Shown: positions 11,630-22,799 of the stretch, one piece after another | How positions within the stretch are numbered: the stretch's first letter is position 1 | How the letters are laid out: each line of letters opens with the position of its first letter | NCBI GenBank assembly: GCA_036346205.1 | Contig: JARFJB010002035.1 | Span: 561,001-625,000 of the forward strand | Direction of reading: 5' to 3' | Length of the DNA: 64,000 nt | Source: Vesta saturnalis | Taxonomy: Eukaryota; Arthropoda; Insecta; Coleoptera; Lampyridae | The notes under the pieces: model-generated | Told to the model about the DNA's origin: nothing | The model's input: only the letters and a program-made list of their open reading frames with translations | The model's database searches: none | Position numbers and translations under genes: made by a program

Positions 11630-13960
11630 TGAAAATTTTTGCGACAAAAGCTCATGTACCGATACAAATTTACCAAAATAACGGTGTAATTGGATATGGT
11701 AAAGTAGTTACACAAAATTTTGATTATGAAGGTAATGCAGCAGTATCCTGACTCAAAAAAGTTGATATTCTGTGGCTGTATGGAAAATGGAAAGATTTAA
11801 CATTACCTGGTTGGAATGGTTGCATTGAACGTTTAACGAGTAATGTCGTGGTTTTTTCGAAATCTCAAATTCTATTTTTACCATTTATTCAGCAGCCAGC
11901 AAGTAACTATAATACCATCTACACAACTTTACTCTGTGCTTTGGAGAATGTGAAACGTTATGGTCACGATGTATGCATTATCACTTTTGATGGGCCTCTG
12001 TATGCGAAAGCTTGAGAAATCGTATCAGCAGCACCTGAAGGATCTGAGGTATCAAAAATCGTGGACTTGGAGGTTTCCATTTACACATGTCCTTTTTTGA
12101 AGCAATTGGTCATAATATGCAGGGAGGTGGCCATTAATTGCCACTAATTCATTAGAAAAAATGTTGAATTACTCCATCTCACTTTAGCAACAATAATATC
12201 AAAATAACTCGTCATTCATGGTGAGATGGATGCTAGTATGAAGGAAACCGTCGAGCTTGTAGTAAATAACACAATTTCATACAGTGATATTGAACCTGGT
12301 GATGAGATGGATGAAGCATTACTAGATCAATTCAATCAAAAACTAAACGAGGGCCAACTGCAAAACTATGAACTCAATATTTTCACATGGTATCGATTGC
12401 TAAGGAGTTAATAAAAGCTGAATGTATGGGGGATTTGAATAGCGTTCGAGAAATGCTTCCTTACTTCCACGCTTCAGGACATTTTCCCTATGCCAAATCT
12501 GCGCACTTATATATGCAAGAAATGCTACAATTGGAAAACTTGATTGATGATGCTGAGGTTTATGAAAGATTTGTACTTTTGCTGAGTTCAACGAATTCAT
12601 GCCCATTGCTACTGGAGTCGTTGGTGATGATAAAATTAATTATCATGATGCTCCTGAAATGGGAATTGCGTCAATGAGTAAAATCACGAGCCAAAAATTT
12701 AATAACATTAAACTGAAACACGCTGATAAAGTACTACCTCCATTAACTATGAATAGTACCATAAAAATCCATGATGAGAAGGTACCGATAGATCCTGTAT
12801 TATTATTTCAACACATGAGTATTACGAAGACATTTGAGAATGATCTTGAAAAATTCTTCGAATATGAATTAGCCCCTTACCCATTATCGCTCTTTGATGC
12901 AATTGGAATGCGTAAGACACAGAAGTCAACCATTTATGATTATTTTGAATGTGTGCACATTGAAATCGAGAGCGCAAATGGTACCTACATCATCGATGGA
13001 GGATATCTATTACATCGTGTTGTGTGGTATCGAGATAACACATTTGATGGTATTTTGGACAAATATCTTCAGTATGTTCGCAGATACTTCGATCACAACG
13101 TTACCATAATATTTGATGGTTATAGTGAATACACGAAAAATATCAAAGCTGCAGAACAACGTCGTCGAACTACAAAAACATCTTCATCGTCTGATTACGT
13201 TTTTAATCGATCAATAGCTGTTCCAAAAACCAACAACAATTTCTCGCTAATACAATAAATCTCGCTTGATTTCGATGTTGTGTGAAGAATTCACAGCAGT
13301 CAAGATTCTTGTGAATCAAGCTAATAATGATGATGATGTCCTTATTATTGAAACCGCAATAGAATAATTCAAAAGCACAAATATGAATATCTTTGTTGGA
13401 GAAGATGTAGATTTATTAATAATACTGGCTGCACGAACTCCAAGTGATGAGATAATTTACTTTTTAATACCTGGGAACGCTCAAATTCAAACAAAAATAT
13501 ATTCTTCACAAAGTTTAACTGCATATTTAAAACGTCGAGCTCATATTTTATTCCTACATGCGATAACTGGAGCGATAGTATTCAAATTGCTTGAAAAACA
13601 TAATTATATGATTGAAAACGCTATTTATAAACATTAACTCTTCAGCAGATGTCATCATCACCAACGGAATTTGCTTTCTCCTTGCTTTATATGGAGCTCC
13701 GAAAGAAATGGAATCGATAGACAAGTATACATTTTTAAATTTGGTGAAAAATACAAGGAACAATAAATATTGCAGTTATCCTGTCTCCCTCCAACATCTG
13801 CTTATCAACACTTTCGTGTGTTCTATCAAGTGCAAGTGTGGCTGGGTAATAAACCTATTCCCAATTAATAATAGTTTGGAGCCAATCCAGACTTTACTTC
13901 CACCTGCTCCAGAGAAACTGCATTTTCTTGTAATTGTAATAAAGGCTGCACGAACAATAT
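11630..13960 (+). pseudogene. Large element protein, copy 1, central and C-terminal part (XPG/FEN-like core)
   Basis: Continues the frame broken at 8400. GYGKVVTQNFDYEGNAAVS then a stop; WLYGKWKDLTLPGWNG (11775-11820); LFLPFIQQPASNYNTIYTTL (11873-11932); VCIITFDGPLYAKA then a stop (11970-12015). Next a helical stretch (12226-12590) with YFHASGHFPYAKSAHLYMQE. The core follows at 12599-13258: PIDPVLLFQHMSI, then RKTQKST, YIIDGGYLLHRVV (first acidic motif) and IIFDGYSEYTKNIKAAEQRR (second, like the FDG motif of FEN1). At 13383-13440 MNIFVGEDVDLLIILAARTP is the acidic XPG-I-like motif, then ILFLHAIT. A region matching the copy 2 ERRPDLNNSAE block is largely missing. The Cys-rich tail begins near 13920 in a shifted frame (FSCNCNKGCTNN) and is cut by a (TA)n tract. 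Dead copy, but it keeps the Asp of FDG that copy 2 has lost. Confidence 0.65.
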
Positions 13961-13973
13961 ATATTATATATTA

Positions 13974-13975
<2 letters not shown>

Positions 13976-14031
<56 letters not shown>
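13976..14031. repeat. (TA)n microsatellite interrupting the Cys-rich tail of copy 1
   Basis: About 28 TA units. They lie exactly where the CNCNKGCTNN coding sequence breaks off. Confidence 0.95.
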
Positions 14032-14034
<3 letters not shown>

Positions 14035-14150
14035 TGGACAATTGGCACAGACTGGTGAAGAAAACAATCCAACTTTTCTGCACCCAAAATAAATTATTCG
14101 TGCAGCCTTTCTTACAATTACAAAAATTGTGATCAAATTGTACATGATCA
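14035..14150 (-). pseudogene. Inverted duplicate of the Cys-rich tail of copy 1
   Basis: On the minus strand this stretch reads HNFCNCKKGCTNN and, in the next frame, GCRKVGLFSSPVCANCPG. That is the same CXC-type tail as copy 2 at 59400-59490 (FCNCTKGCGGKCGCKK) and the truncated plus-strand tail ending at 13970. The tail is therefore present head-to-head around the (TA)n tract. An inversion or hairpin-mediated rearrangement is the simplest explanation. Confidence 0.6.
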
Positions 14151-14175
14151 CTTGGTTCGTCCATATATATCATAC

Positions 14176-14266
<91 letters not shown>

Positions 14267-14300
14267 ACGAACCAAGTAATCATGTACTTTTGATGATGAA
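14140..14300. repeat. (TA)n tract in a perfect-ended palindrome
   Basis: A pure TA run at about 14179-14264 is flanked by ACTTGGTTCGTCCATATAT on the left and its complement ATATATGGACGAACCAAGT on the right, extended by TACATGAT/ATCATGTA. The whole segment can fold into one long hairpin. Confidence 0.85.
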
Positions 14301-14424
14301 TAATGTAATTTTCTTGCTGTTACAATTTTCATTATATTAAAAAAAATATTGTCCCATTACATCGTCTCGTTCGGAATATATCATGGAGTATTCCTACTGG
14401 GGAAACCAGAAAATACGACTTTCC

Positions 14425-14500
14425 TACGGACTGAAATCTCGATAACTGGAGAACGGTGCTTCGTAGGAAAAAAAGTATCGATACATTTTATGTAGAGAAT
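14425..14500 (-). repeat. Right terminal inverted repeat of large element, copy 1 (decayed)
   Basis: Contains GAGAACGGTGCTTCGTAGG, paired with the left repeat at 6850-6935. Its layout also parallels the copy 2 right repeat, where CCGAAAACGGTTAATTTTAC is followed by an A run and TTGTAGATAATTTCA. Confidence 0.6.
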
Positions 14501-14559
14501 TTAATGTTCTACAACTTTTTTTCCCAAATGCTACAGAATAATATCAACCTGCTTATTAA

Positions 14560-15600
14560 CTTTATTTTTCATGTTTGTCACATTTGTTCCAGCTTGAATA
14601 ACAGCTCTTGTTATTTTTTGTTTATGTTATCTATTGTGTTCTTTCTTTACTTGATTATACCATAGTGTCCTTCTCAATTGTTGTTGGTATTCCCTTTTGT
14701 ACTCTCAATGGTGCCTCTGTCAATTTTATGCGTTTTTGAACTTAGGAGTTTTGTCGTTCTTTTTGTGTGTGAGCAAGGTATTTCAACAGATTTGAAGTAA
14801 ATAACGATAGTTGTGCTAATAGAAAGTACTGCGTATAAAATCAGCACTGCAGTTAGAGAAAATTTTAAAGAGAACCTTCATAATACAGTAAAGGTTTTGG
14901 ATATTGTAAATTGAAATGAAAACTTCATTAAATAATTGTTAATGCCGATGTGCTTATATGAGTGTTTGCTAATGACATTCAACCAAAGGCTTATAGATAA
15001 TTAAGAATTTAGGCAGAAGAAAGATAAATTAATAAATTATAACTTTCCAAATGGGGTGGTATTTATTTATTTCAGAATATTGATGATTATATTTATTAGT
15101 TCATAATTATACAAGGGTAAACTTGAAGGTAAACAGACAACCTGTTACAGTCTTGGTTTTACGAGTATAATGTGACATTAATAATTTTCTGGTATTTTAA
15201 ATTTTTCTTAAGCTTTGTGTCACATTATTTTTAATGTTAATTAAACGACGTGTATGTGTCTATTGTATTGGGTTAAGATAAGAAAATTAAGGTCATTGGG
15301 GCGAAATTTAACGTACTCTCAAACGAAAAGGATGTTTTACGTATTGAATGTTTAAGTGTGAGTAGGGTGCTATTTCTATCTCCCACAGTCGGGAGGATTA
15401 AAATAAGATATCGACTAAGAGAAATTTCAGAATGTAATGGAGCCTAAACATTGTTTTTCTGAACGGAACTTAAGTATTTGTTGCTTTTGTAGTAAGCGCA
15501 ACGTTATTCAAAATAAATTTAAACAACTTTACGCCTTACAGCTAACCCGCCCGTTTGTATTGTAGCTAGCTTAGCAACACGATTACCTTGGTAAGCCTTC
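14560..15600. other. No gene recognised
   Basis: AT-rich, only short chance ORFs, no repeat structure seen. Confidence 0.5.
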
Positions 15601-15639
15601 ACAACGCCTATGCAGACGAGCATGCATACGCACACGGGT

Positions 15640-15651
15640 TCGCGCATACAC

Positions 15652-15717
<66 letters not shown>

Positions 15718-16054
15718 CACACACACACACACGCATGCACACATACATGTACACACGCACATAGATATATTCCACACGTATGCTCGCGCGAATGGACGCA
15801 CTCACGCATGCACACACTCAGTCACCACACAGCACCCATACACCCACACCCTCGCGCACGCACGCGCACATTCACACACGCACGCACACACACACACACA
15901 CACACACACGCATGCACACATACATGTACACACGCACATAGATATATTCCCACACGTATGCTCGCGCGAATGGACGCACTCACGCATGCACACACTCAGT
16001 CACCACACACGCACCCATACACCCACACCCTCGCGCACGCACGCGCACATTCAC

Positions 16055-16106
<52 letters not shown>
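15640..16106. repeat. CA microsatellite with a 180-bp tandem duplication
   Basis: CA runs (15651-15712, 15885-15909, 16056-16103) alternate with a more complex unit starting near GCATGCACACATACATGTAC (15733 and again at 15911) and containing ACGTATGCTCGCGCGAATGG in both copies (15776 and 15954). The unit is about 178 bp. His/Thr and Cys/Val ORFs here are translations of the repeat. Confidence 0.9.
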
Positions 16107-16107
<1 letters not shown>

Positions 16108-16109
16108 TG

Positions 16110-17085
16110 GATGGAATAAAGAGGTTTTTGTCTAATAACATATTGTGTTGCCTAGGTTAATCCATTAACGACCGCTGTGTCTATTTTAGTAGAACGCCTA
16201 AAGTACATATAAGCTTGATCTGTTGACTTATTCAAGTGCTGCAAGTTTCCTTTAATCTAACACAGTTAAATCATTGTTATAACACGACAAAAGACGACAG
16301 AAAATAGAATTGAGTCACATATACCAGATAACTTTCTGTAGCGAGGCTATGGAGATGAGGACAAGACATCCTAGTGTTAAAAAATATTAGTTTAGCTCAA
16401 CTTGAAAAAGACAAAGTTTGAAGAGGATTGAACTTAATAGTATCCTATAATTTAATACAGACACTTTCCTACTTGGAGGATTAACTAGATTAGGTAGTAC
16501 AATAGTCCTATAAGTCGGAGTAAACCTAATGGGGACAAACTCTCTCTTTAATATTGATAAGTAGACAGTGGTAATAGTAGGACCTGTTGCTGCTGTAAGA
16601 ACATGATGATCCACGTACCAAAGAAAAGGAATACTGGTAATAATAAACCAAAAAATAAATTCGGCATTTCATAAGATAAAACTTTTTCCATCGCACAGTC
16701 TATGCTAAACAATTATATAGGCTAATACGACACATCAATTCTGAACACAAAAATACGTGTTTCAATTACAAGCGTATGTTCACTTTTAGCTAAAATACGA
16801 TCTAAATCGTTTAATGTTTGTTATGTTATGCATAGGATACTAAAGATGTGCTCCTTCATTTTGGCTTAAATCGCCTGAACCTCACGGGTTTAAAATGAAG
16901 GCCAACACAATTCTTTGTATAACTAATGGCAATAAAATTTCTACCAAATAGCAATTATGCTTTAATTTTTCAATATAACGTTCATATAATAAAACACAAA
17001 TATGCTATATAGCGCATTCAGGTTGTAAAATTAAATGAAGAAGTAAAGAAACAACCAAATAGAAGTAGAAGTTTTTCTTATCATT
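16110..17085. other. No gene recognised
   Basis: AT-rich, no supported coding region or repeat. Confidence 0.5.
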
Positions 17086-17695
17086 TGGCCAAGACCCTAA
17101 CGAAATTGGTGCATAAACAACATTCAGCATAAATGTCGACCAACTCTGATGGATCAAGGGTCACTGGAAGAATCTGTATTTCTGTAATTTGTGTATCAAT
17201 GTAGATGTGGAAGATAATTTATGTCAAATGCTAACCAACTTCTATGGGCCTCGGAATTTATTTGTTGGTTACTGCGGCAATCCATTTTGCAAAATGCAAC
17301 AAAATTGGTGTCTAAATGTAGATCTTGGAAAATATTTAGCCCAAATGTTGACCAACACGCATAATCACATAATCTAGTACTTGGTCATTAAGGCAACTAA
17401 TTTTGCCGCAACACCAACAAAATTGGTGCATAAATACGTTTTTTGGGCAACAGCCCAAATACTGAGACATCCTAACGGACAGATAAATTAGCTTTTGGTT
17501 ACCGAGGTAATACATTTTGCCGCGACTACAGCAAAATTGGTGTATAAATATAGCTTTGGAAAACATTCGGCCTCAAAGCTAACCATGCAGCACGATATTC
17601 AGCTCTTGTTAAACCAGTGATTCTATTGTTCCGCCTCAGCAGAAAAGTTGGTGTGTAAATATAGATTTTGGAAAAACTGTTCTACAACTAGCGTA
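17086..17695. repeat. Diverged tandem repeat, period about 117 bp
   Basis: The phrase AAATTGGTGnnTAAAnA recurs at about 17103, 17303, 17419, 17535 and 17648, followed each time by a GAnnTTGGAAAA-type block and a CAAATnnTGACCA-type block. Five to six monomers, strongly diverged. No coding capacity. Confidence 0.65.
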
Positions 17696-18840
17696 CGTAA
17701 TGTCACACTACTGTCTCCAAAAAGTAAGACCGTTTGAAATTTAAATTATACGGGTACATCGGATCTTTTGTCTAAATTGCTAGCATTGTGACAGACATTC
17801 GTGTCATTTTTGACTTCATAAACATAATTAGTGTTTGAGCTGTGATTAGTTTTTTACCACGCGAAAAGTGATTTCTACGATTTTTACAATGTGTGGTTTT
17901 GGAAAGAAGATGCATAAAATTTTGCTTACGAAATGGAATTTCTACTGAAAAAGTATTTGGAACCTTGCAAATTGTCTTCGGTAAACTAACTGTAACGGAA
18001 GCAAATGTTTACAAGTGGTATACACAATTCAAAGAAGGTCGATAACGAGTTGAAGACGAAGAGCTCCCCGTACGATCATCACCTCTATCGATGAAAGTTA
18101 CGTCCAACAAATTCGACATTTGATGGCCAAAACCCGTCGATTAACAACTAGGGACCGTACCGTTGATGTGGTCATTTGAAACGGATTAGTGAACTCCATT
18201 TTAAAAGATATTTTGGGCCTCAGGCGCGTCAATTTTCGATTGGTATGAAAAACACTCAATTTTTTCGGAAAAGATCATCGCGGTAGAATCTGTGAAGATA
18301 TTTGAGGCTATCAGGACGTTATAAAACGCATTATTGCGAAATATGAGATTTGGCTCTATACTAGTCCAGTCGAGTTAATATCGCGCAAGACATAAGAGGT
18401 CACGCCGAAGTCGCTCAAAAATGAAGGTTATTTTGACAGTTTTCTTCGATTATCGTGGTGTTGTGCACTATGAGTTCAAAATACCAAAAAGTAATATTAT
18501 TTGAGTATTATGCGTCGTTTGCGTGAAGCTATTTGCAAGAAGAGACTGGATTTATGGGAGTCAACTCTTAGTTCTTGTCTGTGACATCGGACCATTTTCA
18601 AAACTAAAAAGACCGCTATAGGACACCGTTTTGTGCCGAAGTAAGAGATTCAACGTGAATCGTAGCGTGCTCTGAAGGCATACCGGAAGGCGACTATTTG
18701 GCATATCTAGGGGATTCAAAAAAAAAAACGTTGTTATAAATGTATTGTGGGGGGAGGGGTGCTTTAAAGGCAATGAGATAGATTTGGACAAAGAAATAAA
18801 GATATTTAAAAAAAAGTAAAAACTGATTATAGCAAAAAAC
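17695..18840 (+). pseudogene. Classical mariner transposase remnant (irritans/mauritiana type)
   Basis: Starting near 17920 the frame reads FCLRNGISTEKVFGTLQIVF and ANVYKWYTQFKEGR, the N-terminal HTH of classical DD34D mariners. Then VEDEELPVRSSP follows, the usual linker. Further on, in broken frames, SKMKVILTVFFDYRGVVHYE (18415-18475) marks the block after the first catalytic Asp, where the original reads MLTVFFD-x-x-G-x-VH. VLCDIGPF-like (about 18580) is the place of the second Asp, and GNEIDLDKEIKI (about 18770) the C-terminus. A putative left end lies at about 17705 (CACTACTGTCTCCAAAAAGT). Many stops; dead. Not related to the DUF4817-type mariners elsewhere in the window. Confidence 0.8.
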
Positions 18841-18844
18841 AGAG

Positions 18845-19860
18845 GTCGATAGGTGGGTTAAGAAACGAGTTATATTTTGTACAGACAGATGACCCTTGAT
18901 ATTGCGCACTCACTGCACGGAAACAGGTTTAAACCGTTTTACTTGTTTTTCTTTAGAAAATGCATTGGTACATAGTCAAGATTGGAAACAAAAAAGGGTC
19001 ATTTTGAAAGTGTGGACATAGTAAGGAAGCAAAGTTACGACTTTGAACTTTCCCGTAACAGTATGCAGTTGTTTTTTATAGAATGGTTTGAACCAAGTCA
19101 AGATGTGGATTACAGAAGGAATTATCTTCTTCTTCTATAGTGGCGACGTAATGGGAAAGCAAAGTGCGCTGACATATTGACAAAATTTGATGCATAATTT
19201 AACTTTCTCATGAAATAAAATATCTGGTGTGGAACAACACACTGCCTTCCAACCTACAATATAGAAATTAAATCAAATGAAATCATTCTAAAAATCTCTT
19301 TTTAAGCTTAATCATGGAATCACTTTTTAACACGTTAATGACAAAATAGGTTACAATGTAAAGACCAAAACAATAATCTATGTCAGATGGACGATTAAAA
19401 CTTCATGTCAGGTAGACGTTAATAGACATATAGATACTAAGTTGAAAAAAGAAGCCGTCTGCTTGTATAAAGTACCGACCATACAGTTTAAACACCTTCA
19501 ATCCCAAAACTTAGACTTTTGGCTTTATATTAATAAAAGTTATCTGAAATTAAATATTGTTTACAAATTATGTTTACATTTTTCCTACAAAGTTGATTGT
19601 TATCCAGATAGAAAGATAAAAATCCTTTTAAATTCTACCCTAGGAATTTTTCTCTGCTAAATTACGCGTTGTATCAAACAATTGGATGGAAAATGATTAA
19701 TCGATTTGTTTACGATCTATATAGGTATTCTTAAACCTAAATATGCAGCTGTTTCAGGAAAAAAAAACCCATACTAAACCCCCAAACTCTAACCAACCCT
19801 AGTACAAATAAAAGCAAGGTTAAATACGAGATCTTAAGTACGTTTTCGTGGACACTAACA
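18845..19860. repeat. Dispersed repeat, first copy, in otherwise empty sequence
   Basis: About 19200-19480 resembles 21830-22080 in the same orientation: a GGTGTGGAACAAC/GATGTGGAGCAAC block, then TTCCAACC, an AATAATnGTnnAGCAGA-type block, and TTAAAACTTCATGT against TTTAAACCTTCATGT. Strongly diverged. No coding region recognised. Confidence 0.45.
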
Positions 19861-19861
19861 G

Positions 19862-20992
19862 ATGTTTACACACACGCACGCACTCTGACAGGCACGAACA
19901 AACGTACGCACGCAAAGACTCACACACATGCACACGCATACACGCACACACACATACACGCACGCACGCACACGAATACACGCATACACGCCCGCACGCG
20001 CGAACACACGCAGACACGTACACACGCACATATGAACACACGCACACACGCACACATGCACACACGCACACACTCACACACGCACACACGAACACACGCA
20101 CACACGTACACATGCACACACGCACACATACACACGGACACACGCACACGTACACACGCACAGCACGCACCGAACACACGCACACACGCACACACGCACA
20201 CACGCACACACGCCACACGACACAAGCACACAGCACACACGCACACACGCACTTGGGAACACACACATGCACACACGCACACTCGCACACATGCACACAC
20301 GACACACACACGCACACGCACACGCACACGCACACGCACACGCACACGCACACGCACCGCACCGCACGCGCACACGCACACGCACACGCACGCCACGCGA
20401 ACGCGCACGCGCACGCGCACGACGCACACGCACACGCACGCACGCGCACGCACGCCGCACGCACGCGCACGCGCACAGCACACGCACACGCACACGCACA
20501 CGCACACGCACACGCACACGCTCACGCACACGCACACGCACACGCACACGCACACGCACACGCACACGCACAAGCACACGCACACGCACGCACGCCCACG
20601 CACGCACGCGACGCGAACGCACGCACGCACGCACGCACGCACGCACGACCCGCACGCACGCCACGACGCACGACGCACGCACACACGACACACGCACACA
20701 CGCACACCACGCACACGCACACACGCACACACACGCACACACACACACACCACACACACCACCACACACCGCACACACACCGACACACACACGCACACAC
20801 ACGCACACACGCACACACACGCACACACGCACACACACACACGCACACACGCACACACACGCACACACACCACACACACGCACACACACGCACACCCACG
20901 CAAACACACGCACACACACGCACACACACGCACACATGCACACACTCGCACACACACGCACACACACGCACACACATAGACACACACACAGA
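19862..20992. repeat. CA/CACG minisatellite, about 1.1 kb
   Basis: Nearly pure mixture of CACA, CACG and CGCA units with local homogeneity: a CACACG hexamer run at 20300-20350 and 20475-20590, CGCA/CACGCACG in the centre, CACACACG toward the right. ORFs of 150-400 codons on both strands (His/Thr/Ala/Arg or Cys/Val) arise from the repeat and are not genes. Confidence 0.95.
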
Positions 20993-20999
20993 CGTCCTT

Positions 21000-22790
21000 A
21001 TCGATTTTGGCGAAACATAACCAACGTTGGAAATAAGTTGACGAAGCGTTTATGAATAAAATTTCGGTTGCATAACCTTTTTCTACATTCTGGATGTGTA
21101 GGTTGCAAAGGAATAATATAAACCGTGACAATCTATCTTAATGTATGTGTAAGCGCAATAAACCGATCTTGATACCTTAAGCAGTTTTGTAGTAATTAAA
21201 GGTCGGATGGATGGACAGACGCACATTGCGCTCATGATAGTAAATTCTTGTTTGAAGCGTTTGGTAAAGATTCCAAGACGCGATAATTTTATTTCCCATC
21301 TATTTGAATAATTTTTTCGTTTGTTGAACGTCAACCTCAACCCTCTGGCACGTCTTTAATTAGCGCTTATATTAACACTACTCGTGAGGATATATATCTT
21401 TGTTGTTCTAACATGTGGAATATGGGGTATAAAGCGATGTAATAGCGAAAACCCTCTACATGACAGGGAGGATATTTGCTAGAAGATTACAAATAAGGTG
21501 TTGTCAAGCAATTGCACAAAAAGGTCTAAAAATTCGAATTATCCTTTATATGGTAAAAAGTTTAGTCTCGCACCCAGAAAATGAAGATGTTTTTTTTTCA
21601 GAATAGCAACTTAATATTCGCCGCAAACACATAGTCGTATGATTATCGCGGCAACATACACTTGACAAATTTTAAAAAGTGGTTCAAAGATCAGCGATGA
21701 TTAAGTTTATAGGAGCCATCCTTAATTGCTGTGGACTAAGCGTAGTTACAATAAAAAAATTCTACTTTCCAAAAAGGATTAAGAGGATAAATTAGTAAAC
21801 CTTGCCAAGAACCACTAATACAAGAAACCTGATGTGGAGCAACCCCGATTTTCCAACCCACCTTCAACTGACAAAATAGAAATTTTGTAATTAAGTAATA
21901 CTTATTTTTGTAATAATTATGCAACCTCTAACATAATTCGTTCATAATTAAAATAGACCATATTGTAAAAACAACAATAATAGTTTAGCAGACAGACGTT
22001 TAAACCTTCATGTGAGAATTTAATATACATGTAAATGCTAGGTAAAAAAAATTCCAAAGCCGCCCGCATCTATAAAGATGTGAATAATTTAGGTTAAGAA
22101 TTTTAAATATTATTTGAATAATCTTGAAGGCTTATTTGGTTTTGTGTTAAGAAAGATTACAAAAAAGAGATAGAAATATATGCGTACAAAATGTTATCAG
22201 ACATTAAACAAAATTGAACAAACACTTCCACCTTAGGAATTCTATGAAAACTGACATGATGATATTTTTATGCCTCTGATTTACACAACTGTTTCAAAAA
22301 TACTTGATAAGAACTGAACACTGCGCCTAATAAGCTCACCATTTCAGCATCTTGTTTTCTTGCAGTCTAATCCATACACCCACTCACACATACGCACGCA
22401 CGCACGCACACACACGCATACATCATGGGAGATAACTTAAAACTTAAAAAAATTACTAAATTAGACGGCTGATTATTTTTAATTTCGGAATGGGCAGAAA
22501 CTATAATAATTACATTTCTTAAATAGTCTTTAATAAGATTACTTGAGCTCGTCACATCAATTTGAGGGTTTCAACAAACATTTACTTATTAGTTGCTTAG
22601 GAATTGCCTTTGAAATCTAGCGTACAGTCATTTGTTTCTTAACTGCACCTCGAACTTAATCACACAAGCACTCCGAATTATACATTATTTATTTCAGCTT
22701 TTGCGCATAAACCTAAATTTGGATGAGACTAGAGCAGAGGTTGTCGGACCACCATCTCTACTGTAGAACAACATCCGTCACCTCTTTTTG
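21000..22790. repeat. Dispersed repeat, second copy, and a short CA tract
   Basis: 21830-22110 resembles 19200-19480 (see that entry). A CACGCACGCACACACACGC tract lies at 22390-22420. Otherwise AT-rich and without recognised genes. Confidence 0.45.
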
Positions 22791-22799
22791 TCGCCGATT

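Larger units (their letters stand above)
6780..14560 (+). mobile_element. Large unnamed element, copy 1 (nuclease/CXC-protein transposon-like)
   Basis: A broken long coding region (7102-8400 and about 11630-13960) lies between inverted repeats. The left repeat (6850-6935), reverse-complemented, matches the right repeat (14425-14500): both contain a GGTGCTTCGTAG core followed by an A-rich run and GTAT(C/T)GATAC. The left arm continues outward to about 6780 (TATTTTTCCGGTAGCTC on the minus strand), whereas the right arm fades after about 70 bp, so the right end is decayed. The 3' flank also shares a block with copy 2 (TACTGGGGAAACC at 14395 against TACGGGGGAAACC at 59740). A minus-strand CR1/Jockey-like retrotransposon (8395-11600) is inserted in the gene. 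Exact ends and target duplications could not be set. Confidence 0.6.

Noticed and set aside
15519..16119. His/Thr-rich and Cys/Val-rich ORFs at 15.5-16.1 kb
   Set aside because: Direct translation of CA microsatellite and its tandem duplication.
19848..21131. Open frames of 150-400 codons on both strands in the CACG region
   Set aside because: They consist only of His/Thr/Ala/Arg or Cys/Val repeats produced by the minisatellite; all six frames are open at once, so there is no coding signal.
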